NCBI GenBank assembly: GCA_009363875.1
Contig: CM018689.1
Location: 1,650,501 to 1,714,500 of the forward strand
Length of the DNA stretch: 64,000 nucleotides
DNA from: Mikania micrantha
Taxonomy: Eukaryota > Streptophyta > Magnoliopsida > Asterales > Asteraceae
Reading direction: 5' to 3'
The notes under the pieces were generated by a model, which ran no database searches, was not told the DNA's origin, and saw only the letters and a program-made list of their open reading frames with translations. Shown here in pieces: positions 46,141-58,911 of the stretch; position 1 is the first letter of the stretch; every line of letters begins with the position of its first letter. Position numbers and translations under genes: made by a program.

Positions 46141-48905
46141 TGTCGCACCCCGGCCTTCCCGGCCTGCCCAACAGGCGCGACTGGACTGCCAGGATCGCAG
46201 TCTCCGGTCACACAGTTGCGAGACCTACATGTCTGGTTACATACATACATCCAATAACTCGGATAAAACAGTTTAGTAAAATCAGAGTAGTAGAAGTTTA
46301 ATAAGATCAAAACAGATTCAATTCATAAACTGCGGAAGCGTTGTTAAAACAGTTTTCAAAACATTACAGAGTACTAGTTGCGGAAGCGGTTTAAGTTGTT
46401 TAACAATACATAAAGTAACATAACCAAATGATAACAAGTGTTTAATAGACTAAGACACTATAGTAGATGCATGGACTCCATCCTAGCATCCTAGGTTCCT
46501 CGTGCACGTGTCTTAGTTACCTGAGAAAACATGCGAGTAAAAGGTCAACACAAAGGTTGGTGAGAGCACATGTTTTATGTCAGCAATAAACATCAAATGT
46601 TTAAAGTAATTGTTATGCAGGTCTACATTTTATTACTATGCAATATCCATTGATAGCTAGTCGATATGAGTTATACCATATGCGGGTTCGAAACCGAAGC
46701 TAACATGCTGCCTCCCGCCATATCCATCCAACAAGATATGTTGATGTTGTTTGGTCAATTATGCATTGTTCCGACCTCTAGTCGGGGTGGCCATACGGCG
46801 TGCAACAGTGGGGCTTGTCAGGCCCAAATAGTACTATTCAGAATTACCACGCTAAGCGTCACGCGCTATTAACGGTTCGAGATGTGTTTAATGAGGACTT
46901 ATCAGTTTTTGTGGATGAGTGCCACACATATGCATATACGTGATATTAGCATGTACAAATGTAACCAACAAGTAAGTTTGTTGTTCAAAAACAGTTGTAT
47001 GCAATGTTTTCTCCCCCAAAGGTAGAAAATAGAAAAAAAAGGGGTAGTGAACTCACCTGATTAAGCAGTTCCAGTTTATGTGTTGCTTGCTACCTGCGAA
47101 TGCTAGCAATCCTGCTAGTATGCACCTATAACCATATAGGTGTGAGTATGTGTTTTGTGGTGTGTTGTATCCCATACAACTTCAAGTGTTGGTGTGCTCA
47201 ATCGAGTATGTGTGTTGACTCGTGTTGTCTCGACGAATCGTTGGTGACACGTTGGTTGTGTTATAAATTCAAGTAGGACACCTACATGCATCCTATGACT
47301 CTACTCGTACATCGCTCACTTAGGTGTCGTGTAAGAATTGTAAAAGTTACCAGTTTTGGAAAGTTTCCATTTTTGGAAGGTGTAGTTATGAAATCCTATT
47401 TCATAAAATTAACAACTCTAGTATGTTTGCAAAAACACGTTTAAACTCTTAAAACACATCGTTTGCCCATAAATCACCATTTATGCCGTTTTCCCAGATA
47501 AAGTTTCCTAAAATAGTAGGTTCTTGTTTAAAAGCTCGTTTTCACAAATCAAGGTTTCCAATCATGTTAAAAACCATTTCTAAACATATTTCAACAATCA
47601 AAGTTCATCAAAACATTCGTAAACATAAAAAGCCCTCTTTTGATTTATAAAAGTTTCCTTATTTAGTAAGTTTCTTCAAAACCATGTTTTGACAAAATCA
47701 AATACCCAAATGTGTTTCTAAGCACTCCAATATACATCTAGACAACATCTAGACATGTCTAACATGTCTAGATCATCACAAATCTATGACTTGCAACATA
47801 AAAGTTTCCTTTTATGGCAAGTTTACCAAAATCATCATAATAACCTATCAATCTCAATCTAAACACTTATCTATTCAAAAATCAGTACATCTAAATCAAA
47901 TAACACACCAAATCATCAACAATTTTGTGCATGATAGCCACATGGAGTTGCATGTGTCCAAACACACTTGCATGTGTGTTTTTACATCATGCATGTACGA
48001 TCTAACACTAGATAAACATTTAAAACTACCTTAGAAGCTAGGATTTGAGTTGAACAGCTTCTGTTTGTGAGGATCTAGCAGAATGATGGTTATTCCTATC
48101 TTCTTAGCTCCTTCCTCAACGCCAAGAACTCCAAATGGTCCACCAATGCAAGGAATAGCTTCAAGGATGTTACCAGGGGGATTTGGGATTGATATCAGTG
48201 GGTTTTGGTCGAGAATAGGCGAGGTTGTTCGAAGAAAATGGTTAGAGACCAGATAGAAAGTGAATGGGGTTGATTTTATAATTTTTTTTGATCTACATGG
48301 CCTTCGTGTACCGCCGAGGCCGATCAATAGTTTCTTCGCATACCGCCGAGGAATTCGGGAGTCCCAAATCCCGCTTTTCTTCGCGTATCACCAAGCCCTT
48401 CGCCGAGGGACCTTAGCGTACCACGATGAATCCATTTTTCAGTTTTTCGATTTTGTCGATTCGATTACACTCGTACTTGATTCCCAACGTTTATCCTAAA
48501 CATCTAACGCGTGTTTAGCACATAATCATATAATAGCACATAAGTTGTTTGATCACCAACGTTTGTGAGACTTGTGTGTGTGTTTCAATAATTCCTCGAA
48601 TTATCTTTATTCGTTTGCGTTCGTTGTTACGAACCATTCGCATGCTTGATTAACCATAATCAACATGTATTGCACAACCCAATAATTCCACGAATTATTG
48701 TTTTGCGTTTGCGTTTGTGTTTGTCACACTTGGTTTCCAAATCCAATGTGCAATGTACGATTCGATAGTTCCTCGAACTATCGTTTCGCAGTTGTTTGTG
48801 TCTGACTCATATAATTAAACGTAATTAAATAAAATGCAACAAGTATGAATGTGAAATGTAAAGAATGTAAGAGTCGCAATTTACCTGAAATTGCCGGGTG
48901 TCACA
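46141..48905 (-). repeat. Solo LTR of a gypsy element (2765 bp)
   Basis: Begins TGTCGCACCCC and ends GGGTGTCACA on the plus strand. Perfect 5-base duplication ACTAT (46136-46140, 48906-48910) with no internal region: a solo LTR left by LTR-LTR recombination. Minus orientation is supported by the intron-like module: donor CAG/GTGAGTTCAC at 47056 and acceptor TTTTCTCAG at 46521, preceded by CTCACCAAC and TGTGTTGAC. Three palindromes with paired changes lie at 48588-48782. Confidence 0.9.
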
Positions 48906-48910
48906 ACTAT

Positions 48911-49349
48911 CACTGCGGGCTTCCCCCGAAGGGTAAATCAAACAACAGTGGGATGGCCGGTCCAATATATCTATCATAGTCACTAAGGGTGATCAATTCT
49001 CATTGTTAACTAAAATTCAATATGTTGAATGTCATCAAACTAGTTTCACATGATATTAGTTGAAAACCAAGTTTACATGTTTCACCTCAAAAAATAAAAG
49101 CATCAAAAGGGGCTATGAATTCTCACATTGATTGATGAGATAGTCTTTGTAAATAAAAGCTTATATGTAGTCCAAATAGTATCCAACACCAATGTTATCA
49201 ACCTAAATAGTTCAATCCATTAAAAGCTAATATAACTATGTTGTATTTTGAAATTCCTAATACAACTACCATATTGTAATCGGGACCCTTATGTGAATGT
49301 TTATAATTTGCTTTATTGAATTGCAAACAAGTCATGTCTAGGTGATTTT
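48911..49349. other. AT-rich DNA, no gene seen
   Basis: It begins with TCACTGCGGGCTTCCCCCGA, which resembles no neighbour. The right part merges into the decayed copia sequence. Confidence 0.4.
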
Positions 49350-49579
49350 CCCAATGATTCAAACCATAAAGATACTTATTTGTGTGCGAGCGGGTAGAAG
49401 ATCACAATGTTAATGTTGAGTATATAAACACACATGACATGTTAGCGGATACATTTACTAAAGGTCTATTGCCCAAAATATTCAATGATCATGTAACTAA
49501 TATGTGTTTCAAGCGAGACCTTATGCAAATGTTATGTAAACACTTTATGACATTATTTACCTACTTCACTCAAATGTAA
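49350..49579 (+). pseudogene. Decayed Ty1/copia pol, C-terminal end of RNase H
   Basis: The open part encodes ERVEDHNVNVEYINTHDMLA then DTFTKGL, the classic end of copia polyproteins (RxRV...I.T..M.AD..TK.L). The bases just before it, read in the same frame, hold stops where the family has SKHI-type residues. Only this C-terminal stub remains. Confidence 0.8.
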
Positions 49580-49836
49580 AGTTTGTCTATACTTATGTAT
49601 TTATGTGAGCTATTATGTTTATCTTAGACAAACATATTATTTGCCACCTAACCTATAAATTTAAGATGATATCATTGTGATAATTAATAGGGGTTTGATT
49701 ACAATGCTATCAACTTTATCAATTTGTTTTGATGTTATCATAAGAAGGTTTAATACATATGGTCAAGTTTGATCACTTGGCCAGTTAATGTTATATTACA
49801 TATATAAATGAATATATAGTCAAATGGTCTAGCGGC

Positions 49837-50410
49837 CAAGTGGGAGAACGTTAAAATTATATTAAGTGGCCTTTCACCATTTGTTAAGAATGGTCCTCAT
49901 ACTTAAAATATTTAATTTGATGGAAGTTGGTATTCTAAGGGGACAATATGTAAATTACGGTAGTAATGATTTAGGAGTTTGTTTGCCCTAACTTTCAATC
50001 ATACGTTTTCTTCTTTTTATTCAACATTTTCTCTGTCAATTCTTCAAGAGATCAATAACACCATAACACATTGAAGAAATTCAAATCCATCAAGATTGTC
50101 AAACAAGACTCTTAATCATATTATCGTGATGGCTTCATCATCCACTCCAAAGATTGAATCATCTTCTTCAATTAAGTGTTCATACCCATTCAATTCATTG
50201 TGGTTAATTAATTTGGGAATTGTATGATGATCATATGTGGAAGAATGATTCCACAAAATTAGCTTCTTATTTAATCTATTGATTCTTAATTCCTCTTAAT
50301 CACAATTTCTTTAAATGAAATTGAATTAGCTTCTGATTTAATAGATTGATTCTAGTGGCAATGGTTCTACCTTATTAATATTCCTAATCACAGGTAGGCT
50401 CTAATACTAA
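49837..50410 (+). repeat. Polypurine tract and 3' LTR of the decayed copia element
   Basis: CAAGTGGGAGA (49837-49847) is the usual copia polypurine tract. The LTR seems to start CGTTAAAATTATATT at 49849, a TG changed to CG. The right boundary is uncertain; I place it near 50400 only by loss of similarity to typical LTR content. Confidence 0.5.
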
Positions 50411-53170
50411 TTGAAGCCGTTGATTGGAGAACACATCAGTTTTGTGGAAAATTGGTGCATGACTCCTTGAGTTTATATTTATAACTTGAATTTACTGTAC
50501 ATATCTGTTTAGAGACACCAAATTGCTTGCACTCCATGCATAAACAAGACTAATACATAAACTAACTCATGATATGCATATAACTCTAAAAATTAAAGAC
50601 TTTTACCTAATTAATAATTGACCCTTCAATTAAATACCTATTTACAACTTTAGTCTTATTGTTAACTAGTGTTTTTGGTACTTGAATTGATATATGATGC
50701 AACAAGACATTGGCCACTCAAGGATATTTGTTCAAACTGTTAATAGAAATACTAAAGAAACACATAATGTTATGACCCTTCAATAAGATAATCCCAAGTA
50801 AACTGTTTCTTGTTCTTTACAAGGAAGTCCAACAAAAGATTTGAGGAGCTAGATGACACGAATAAACAATGAGATTCTAGTAAACATATCATCATCATTA
50901 TACTCGGTATATCCTACTATTCGCAAAACAAAAGTAGAGTATGAGTAGATTAAGATGTTGACAGTTTTATCTTTAACCCATAGGAATAGAGAGATTGTTT
51001 TTAATAAGACTTCAGACTCATTATCCCTGATTAACCGATAAGCTCAAACGCCTTTAATGTTATTTTCATAAAAATTAATTAAAATAACGTTAAAATTAAT
51101 GAAATGTTACTTCTACCCTCGAGGGTCGACATATATACACATCATATAAGTGCACCACAAACAGTGTGGCCAATGAAATTCTCGTAAATGATGAATGACA
51201 TAAAAAAAATGCGGATAAATGCGCTTGCAATTAGGTAACAATGAACCAGAATACCCATGGCTTAAGAGATTGCTATTAAATTGTGCGCATAATCCAGACA
51301 TAGTACTAGCCCATATCAGAGATATTACCTAATTTACTAAATAATTTAGTGTGTCAAAATATTAGATGGCTAGAAACAAAGAACAAACAGTTGAAAAATA
51401 TATTTTTTGCTTTTTCTTTTTTATTCCATTTACTACTATTTGTGATTGCGACTTTGTTTAGAATGAGCGTGCAATGATAATTGTTTCTTAATCTTATACT
51501 AGTGACACTTTGTTTGGAGTACTAGACTATGACAGCTTTGTTTTGGTGAGTTTAAATTAGTATCTCAATTATTATGTTTGACTAAATTATATGCTATAGC
51601 ATCCCCATATGCCCAAATAAGATCAACCAAACTTAATTTTGAAAATGACACAAACGGGAAACCTACGAGTAAACCAAGATGAGTGCACGTTAGAAGGAGT
51701 TTTAAGCTAAATTAGTTTTGGTTTAAATAGGTCGCTTTAGAAAAAGTCGATGTAGTTCAAGTTAAAATAAGTTTTAACTAAATAAATAGTTTATTTGAAC
51801 AATTTCTAAATGATTATTTTCTAATCAAATATATTATTAATCATTCTTACCCGTTTAAATCCATTATATTTACATAATTTTTAGGTTACCCATTTTTACT
51901 CGTATTGTGTTGATGTGCTACACATCTTAATTCATTCAATTTTATAATGATACATGTTTCAACCCAAACTACATTAATTGTTCACGTAAATCAACTCATT
52001 TATCATGTCTTGCGTTAAGATTGTCAAATCTAATACACACGATAACCTAGGTGCAAGCTATGTTGTCAATAGTCCTCCGATTGTGTGCATAGGCTCTCAG
52101 GTGAGGCGAGGTATAGGAAATGCGCCTTGTGGTCATCAGGCCCTCAAGCAAGCTTCCAATAAAATTTCGACAAATATTCCAGACATATTTCTCCAAGATT
52201 ATAAAGAAATTCTGTAAATTTCGTTATTTTGAATATTTTGGTCAAACTTGCTTAAATCTCTCGAAAAAAAAAAAAACTATATCATCATAAACTACCTGTA
52301 AACATATATAAACCTATCTAAAACACCTAAAGATGTTATCAGAACCAACCAATACTATCCTATACTAGTTGTAAACAAATATAAAACATGTGTAACACCT
52401 CTATAAACGATATTAGAACCAACATTTAAACCAGTTGTACAAAAATATAAAACATTTAAAAATGATATATTTACACTGCGCTTTTCTTACCTCAAACCCA
52501 TTTCCAAAATCTGAACCCCTGTTCACAATATTATCAACCAGACAAATGAAAAAATAAATAAATAAACTAAGAAGCACAAACACAATGATCCTATGTCTAA
52601 GATAGAGAACCAGATGACACTAACAACTCTTATATTGGATTATGCAACATAATAAACCGAAAAGAAAAGGTGAAAATGCAGGTATACTTCAAACAAAGAA
52701 AAGTAACCAAATCCATTTTTAGCCGTGCTATTTTCATTCTTAACATCAAAATAATTGCAACCAAGATTTTGTTGGTTATATTCCCGCGGTAAGTTGCATT
52801 GTGCAAGCCAGATACCAATTCATCTTCAAAGCATATACAAAATGCATCAACAGCAATAAACCATGTTTCCATTACTAATTTCAAGCCAAATTGGTATCTT
52901 CCGCAAGACCAAAAGCATCTGTATAAAAAGAAAATAAATAAGGCTTATTTATGTCACAAAATGACCATCTGGTTAATCAAACCCTCCAATAATTGGGCAT
53001 AAAGATGAAAGATTAACACTACAATGACAACCAAACAAGAATTATAAAGCAAGAACATGTCTTATTTCTATGTGTTTTGGGAAGGGGATTTAAAGGGGTG
53101 GGTGCATCATTGTTGATGAGCTTTGGGTTGTGGGTGGGAAGGGATTGTAAACCTATAGCACCACTGAGAA
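50411..53170. other. AT-rich intergenic DNA, no gene recognised
   Basis: About 2.8 kb without a recognisable coding domain, RNA gene or terminal repeat. Short open frames occur on both strands, but none shows family motifs. The stretch near 52095-52150 (GGTGAGGCGAGG, GCGCCTTG) resembles the GAGGCG words of the hAT ends further right. Confidence 0.4.
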
Positions 53171-54272
53171 CACTGTCTTATTTATGAGTGTTATGTGTAG
53201 ATTATGTGATGTAGGTCGTTACAATAAACAAGGGGATGGGGTCCAAATGGTTTGGGATATGATTTGTACAATTGGTATTTTCATTGATCTAGGGGAATTA
53301 TGGTTTGGGGGGGCGGGTAAGGAGGCTTGGCTTACAAAATATTTCTTGTTATCGCTTCTTGTTATAGGATTTGGTCTGCAAAGATGCTGCTGCAAATGTG
53401 ATCAATTGGTTCACTGGAACCAAAAGTGTACGAGTCTGGGTACAATCCATGGCTAGTGTGGGGCTTTTGGAACTTTTCTGACTGGTTTAACGTCAGAGAG
53501 GAGAATAAGCTGGTCCGTAAAAGGTGGCAGCTGGCTCATGGCTTTCAGAGCTGCTATGGGCCATGGCATAGCTTTGGGAACATTGGTCATTTTTGGTGTA
53601 TAGGTGGTGTGATATGGTTGGTCTAAAAAGAAAAGATAAAAGTAGGTTGAGGATTCATTTTGACACTCATGGGTGGTGTGATATGTTTTGTAACCTAATT
53701 AGTTCTCTATATATATCCTAGTCTTGTATTTGTAATCTTTGAGCACCTAGTTGCAACCTGTGCACCAGCCGACTTTGAGTTCTGGATCTCGATTGGGGTT
53801 CTGATTCATCCTTGAGTCATTGATTGGAGCTTGGTCGCCTCTGTTTGACACGTTTTTGGTTTGAAATTCTGGGTCAGCTTCGATTGGGGTTCGTATAACC
53901 CTTGGGATCGTGTCTGCTGCTATGGTTAACTCATTTTGACTATTAGGGTTTCAAAATTGAACCCTTCAGTCGTCGTCAGCCAGTTTTCGGATCTATTTTG
54001 AGTGCTTCGGGTTCGGGTTTGCAGTATTTGTGATCAACCTGGTTTGAGGAATCTTTTTTTTTTTTTTTTTGTGAAGATCAGCATTCGGGTTCAGATTCGT
54101 CTACAGAAGGTCAATCGAGGGAAAGTGTTTATAGTTTATTTACAGTTTTTTGATTTGTCAGTTACTTTAGGAACAGATTGGATTATTTGACAGTGTTCAG
54201 TAGAACAACCGTCAAGTTTAGGCCCGTGCCATTGTTGTGTTTGTCACTGTCTCCATCTGTTTTCTATGTGCT
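53171..54272 (+). other. Probable LTR/leader region of the outer copia element
   Basis: A TATA-like CTATATATATCC at about 53708-53719 is followed by a start-like region, then Gln/Ser-codon-free leader sequence up to the gag ATG at 54273. A run of 17 T lies at 54054-54070. I could not find a clean primer-binding site or LTR borders, so the limits are only approximate. Confidence 0.35.
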
Positions 54273-54751
54273 ATGGATAAAGACGGAAAAGTTGTGATTG
54301 GGAAGTTCAACGGTTCTAATTTTAGTTGGTGGAAAATGCAAGTAGAAGTATTAATGTGTCAAAAGGATTTGGATGTGGCATTGGGGGATAAACCGGAGAA
54401 AATGGAACAAACTGATTGGGAATTAAAGGACAAAAAAGCCCAGGCGGTTATTACATTCGCTTTGACGAAGAGCGTTGTTTTTAGCATCATGAAAGAGACC
54501 ACAGCTAGTGGTACGATGAAGGCTCTATCAAATATGTATGAAAAGCCTTCAGTAGCTAATAAGGTGTTCTTGATTCGGGAGCTTGTGAACACGAAGATGA
54601 CGGAAGGTGCATCTGTGACATCTTACATTAGCAACCTTAATTCGATTTTTTCAAAGATGCTTTTAGTTGGGATAAAGTTCGATGATGAGGTTCAGGCTCT
54701 ACTGCTGCTATCTTTGTTGCGTGATAGTTGGTCCGGGACAGATACTGCTGT
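54273..54751 (+). pseudogene. Gag of the outer copia element, part 1 (split by a hAT transposon)
   Basis: ATG 54273, MDKDGKVVIGKFNGSNFSWW, then a helical gag core (LNSIFSKMLLVGIKFDDEVQ, then LLLSLLRDSW). This matches the capsid-like domain of Tork/TNT-type copia elements, which opens with a FNG.NF..W pattern. Coding is open up to the hAT insertion at 54752; the 8-base duplication is ACTGCTGT (54744-54751). It resumes at 63740. Confidence 0.85.
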
Positions 54752-54982
54752 CATTGTTTAAAAAAACGGCCTGAGGCGGAGCCTCGAGGCGCGCATTGAG
54801 GTGAAACGGGACAAAACCGATTTTGAGGCGGAGCCTCACTGGTTCTGAAGAAACGGATGCCTCATTTGGCCGAGGCGGTCGATTGGGCTGGAAAAAAAAA
54901 ACGTTTAATTAACCTAAACTAATAACCCTTCGCCAATAACCCTCCGTCCGTTCGTCGCTCATCAAAATCAAATTGCTCCATC

Positions 54983-55579
54983 CATGGTTTAAAAAGGCGC
55001 CGTGAGGCGCGCCTCGAGGCGTACGCCTCGGCTGAGGCGGCCAGAAATAGCCTTTGAGGCGTAGCCTCAACTGGGTCATTTGGAACCTAAGCCTCGGGTA
55101 AGTCGAGGCGTAGAGGCGAGGCGTCGAGGCTTAAGCCTCACCACAGGTTTTTTTTTTTTTTTTTTGACCTGTTTTTGAACCTTTTTTGACCCTTTTTGAA
55201 CCTTTTTTTGACCATTTAACTCCATTTGGAATCGGGAAACCCTAAAACACTCTCAATGGAACCGTAACACTTCAATTTTCAATTTTCAATTTTCAACTGT
55301 TTGAGACTTTGAGTTTAATTTATGTTTGAGTTAAATTTATGTTTGAGTTTAATTTGCTTGTTGTTGTTGTTGTTTGCTTGTTGGAGTATTTTGATGTTTA
55401 AATTGTGACACTTTTATTTTTTGTTTTATGTTAAATTGCAACTTTTATTAAATATATTTGTAATTTTAAGTATATTTCAATATAGTTTTGAGGCTTACGC
55501 CTCGGTCCGCCTCGAGGCTTACGCCTCGTGAGGCTAACAGAAAACGCCTCGAGGCTCGTTTCCGCTTTTTTAAACCTTG
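54983..55579. mobile_element. Nested hAT-type MITE (597 bp)
   Basis: Ends CATGGTTTAAAAA and TTTTTTAAACCTTG form inverted repeats of the same kind as the host transposon. The 8-base duplication GCTCCATC is perfect (54975-54982 and 55580-55587). GAGGCG/CGCCTC palindromes crowd both ends. It contains poly-T near 55148-55165 and no coding sequence. Its host's transposase or a relative probably moved it. Confidence 0.92.
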
Positions 55580-56157
55580 GCTCCATCAGCAAGCTTCGAA
55601 TCTGGCCTTCTTCGAAATTGATCTTCTTCCATAATCCAAAGTAAGTTTTCTTCGAAATTGATCTTCCGCTCGTCAGAATCAGATTGAAATAGCTATTTCA
55701 TTCTTTTTTTCTTCTTTTATCAAATATGCAAGAAATTGTCTGACATTCAATTTGAAATGGAATCGCCAATACAAAATTGATCTATTCGTTGTATTTATAT
55801 GCTATTTCAACGCAGACAACTCAAAATTGGTCTAATTGATCTAATTTATACAAAATCTCATAAGTATTTGTTCAATGGATACTATCAGTTGTCTTCAATG
55901 AATTCAATCAATCTTCACTTGCTTTTAATTGTCTGACATTCAATTCTAAATGTGTTTTTTTGCATCAGCAGTTCAGCTATGATTATTGTTCTGCAATTTT
56001 GTTCCTTGTTCCTGTTTTGTTTTATTATTCTGCAATTTAGTTCATCACATGATTATTATTCTGCAATTTATATGGATGTATCTTGATGATTATTATTCTG
56101 CAATTTATATGGATGTATCTTGATGATGATTATTCTGCAATTCAGTTCAGTTTTGGG

Positions 56158-58455
56158 ATGTCGACTAAAAACGCAAGGAATGATCCTGCTTGGAAGTATG
56201 GGGCTAAACATCAAGTACGAGCACAAGGTGGGAAAAAGGGTTACAAATATATAAAATGTAACTATGGTAGTAAAGTCATTATAGGAGGAGTCAAAAGAAT
56301 GAAAGAACATCTTGGCTGCACACACAAAGATGTCGCTCCTTGTGATAAAGTGCCCCCTGAAGTGAACAAAGAAATATTACAGTACTTGAAGCAGTTTCTA
56401 GAAAATAAATTTGCTTCACAACGCAACTTTGAAGAGAGCGTGGGAAGTGGGGCATATTACAGTGGTGATGCAAGTGTTCCATCTTCTAGCTCTAGGGGTG
56501 TTAGAGGACCAATAGACCGGTTTATGGGGAGTGCAAGAGACAACGAAGATGGGTCACTACTGAATGAAAAAATTACACCAGCAAGTGCTAAAGAGCACCG
56601 AAACAGAGTCTGCTTGGATATCGGGAGATTCTTTTACGAGAATGGAATCCCGTTTAATGTAGCAAATAGTCCTTCATTTGCTAATATGCTACGTTCGGTT
56701 GGAAACTTTGGACGAGGATTAAAGGCCCCTACAATGCATGAATTAAGGACTTGGATACTTAAAGAAGAAGTTAAAGACAACCACTGCAATGGTGGATGAC
56801 ATAAAAGAAACATGGAAGAAAATTGGGGTTTCGTTGTTATCGGATGGCTGGTCGGACATGAGAAACCGAAGTCTAATTAACTTTTTGGTAAACAATCAAT
56901 ATGGTACTTTTTTTTGAGAACCGTTGATGCATCAGATTGCATAAAAAATGCTCAAAAAATTTTTGAGCTGCTTGATGAAGTTGTTTAAGAGATTGGGGGG
57001 GATGTTGTCATTCAAGTGGTGACCGACAATGCTGGTGCATACAAAGCTGCTGGTGCGTTGTTAATGGACAAAAGAAAAGGCTTGTATTGGACCCCATGCG
57101 CTGCTCATTGCATTCATTTGATGCTTGAAAAAATTAGGGAATTGCCCCAACATAAAAACGCTTTGCTTAAAGCAAAAAAGGTTAGCAATTTCATCTATAA
57201 TCACCGGTATGTGTTAAGTTTAGCCCGAAAGACATTAAAAAAAGATCTTCTTCGACCTGCTACCACAAGATTCGCCACAACATTTTTGACTATACAAAGC
57301 ATTTTCGAATCAAAGGAACCTTTACAGCAAATGTTTGTTTCAACTGAGTGGAGGAATTGTGCTTGGGCCAACAAAGCCGATGGTAAAGAGGTAAAAAAAA
57401 TAATCATGGATGAAAGAAATTTGTGGCCTTGTGTGGATTATGCCATTAAAACCACAATGCCACTTGTTCAAGTTTTGAGGCTTGTTGATAGGGAGCAAAC
57501 ACCAGCAATGGGATTTATCTATGGAGCAATGGATGAATGTAAAGAAAAGATTGCGAAGAACTTGGATAACAAGGTCTCTTCTTATAAAGAGATAAGGGAC
57601 ATCATTGATAAAAAAAGGCATCGTGACTTGCGCGTGGCAGCCTACTACTTAAATCCACAATATCGATGGAGACCCAATGTTTCTGAGCATGCGGAGATTA
57701 AGAGAAGATTGTACAATGTAATGGCTAGATTCGTTTAAGATACACAAGTTTATATGAAGATCGAAGATCGGCTCATTGCTTACAAAGAAAAGAAAGGATT
57801 ATTTGGATTTAGAGGTTCTTTGGCGACATATAAGACACGTCCACCGGGTATATTATTTGCTACTTTTTCTATACTTATTGTAGTTTTATTTTATATAAAT
57901 TAAATTTATTAATATTACTTTTTATAAATATATATATATATATATATAGGTAAATGGTGGGGCGAATACGGAGATGATACTCTAGAACCCAAGGCCTTCG
58001 TGATGAAGGTTTTAGGCCTTACGTGTTCAGCTTCAGCTTGTGAGCGTAATTGGAGTACGTTCAATCAAGTCCATACAAAGCGACGAAACCGATTGAACAC
58101 CGAAATAATGAACGACTTGGTTTACATTATGTACAATAAAAAGCTGAAGCAGAAATTTTTGAAGAAAGAGAATTTAAAAGAAGATGATGATCCTTTAGTT
58201 GTTGATGATGTGTTGTCTGATGATGAGTGGATTGTTGATCCAACTGTTTCTGATGAAGATGACAATGTAGGTTGCGGGGCAAGTGAGAAGAGAGGTGTTG
58301 GGCCAAATGAGGAAGTAGGTGGATGTTCTTCATCTAGGAAAAGAAAACAAGTGCAGATTAATTTGATTGACGAGGATGATGATGTTCAAGTAAACTCAGT
58401 TGAGGAAGAAGATGATGAGGATGACTTAGATAGTGATGCTTTTTATGCAGTTTGA
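56158..58455 (+). pseudogene. hAT transposase (BED finger, DUF659, hAT dimerisation), broken
   Basis: ATG 56158. N-terminal BED-type finger (NDPAWKYG, later HLGCTHKDVAPC), but the second Cys of its CxxC pair is Gly (CNYG). Then a DUF659-type catalytic region with SDGWSDMRNRSLINF, VTDNAGAYKAAG and CAAHCIHLMLE. The C-terminal dimerisation domain has CSASACERNWSTF and MYNKKL. An intron of about 100 bases fits between CCACCGG (57848) and GTAAATGG (57950), with GT/AG borders. Disabling changes: an extra base near 56772, a shortened T run near 56912, TAA near 56986 and TAA at 57736-57738. The tail is acidic with a KRKQ basic patch. Not functional. Confidence 0.88.
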
Positions 58456-58568
58456 ATTTGATTATGTGTTTCTGATGCTTTATACTTCTAAACATTCCAA
58501 GTTTTTTTGTGTTGTATAGACTTTGTCCTTTTTATGTTTATTAAATGATGTTGATCTTAGTTATAAAA

Positions 58569-58817
58569 TATTAACCGAAGTCATTAAGGCCTTGGGCCAT
58601 TCATCTTCTAGTTAATTTATTAGTCATATTAAATAGTTCATAATTATCATAAATTATGTATTCATGTTGAGTCTTTTTGTCTTCCTAAAGGCTTTTCATC
58701 TTCTAGATCTAAGCCTATATATTCTCTTGTATTCTCACATTATAAGATACAATAATATACAAAGATTGTTACCATTTTGTTACAACACAATAACATTTAA
58801 CTTTACATTATTCAACA
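58569..58817 (+). repeat. Copia 5' LTR (249 bp)
   Basis: Begins TATTAACCGAAG and ends TTATTCAACA. Contains a CCTATATATTC TATA box (about 58714-58724). No difference from the 3' LTR seen. Confidence 0.95.
58714..58724 (+). promoter_or_regulatory. Copia LTR TATA box
   Basis: CCTATATATTC about 105 bases before the end of the LTR. Transcription would start about 30 bases downstream, near TCTCACATTATAAG. The same copy is in the 3' LTR. Confidence 0.55.
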
Positions 58818-58830
58818 TGGCATCAGAGCC
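58818..58830 (+). promoter_or_regulatory. Copia primer-binding site (initiator Met tRNA)
   Basis: TGGCATCAGAGCC directly after the LTR; one base differs from the usual TGGTATCAGAGCC. Confidence 0.85.
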
Positions 58831-58911
58831 GGTTTAACCTAATTGCTGCTAACATCTCTGCCTTTCTTTTTCGATCGGCTTTCTTCGCCGATCGTCCTCC
58901 ATCTTGCAGCC

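Noticed and set aside
46666..48499. Several open frames between 46.6 and 48.5 kb
   Set aside because: All are inside the solo LTR, on the strand opposite to its orientation, and have no domain.
49382..49579. A small independent gene
   Set aside because: The protein is the C-terminal stub of a copia RNase H region, followed by a polypurine tract and LTR.
53184..53626. Two overlapping open frames of 66-90 codons
   Set aside because: No recognisable domain, and no splice or start context. They fall in the likely LTR/leader of a copia element.
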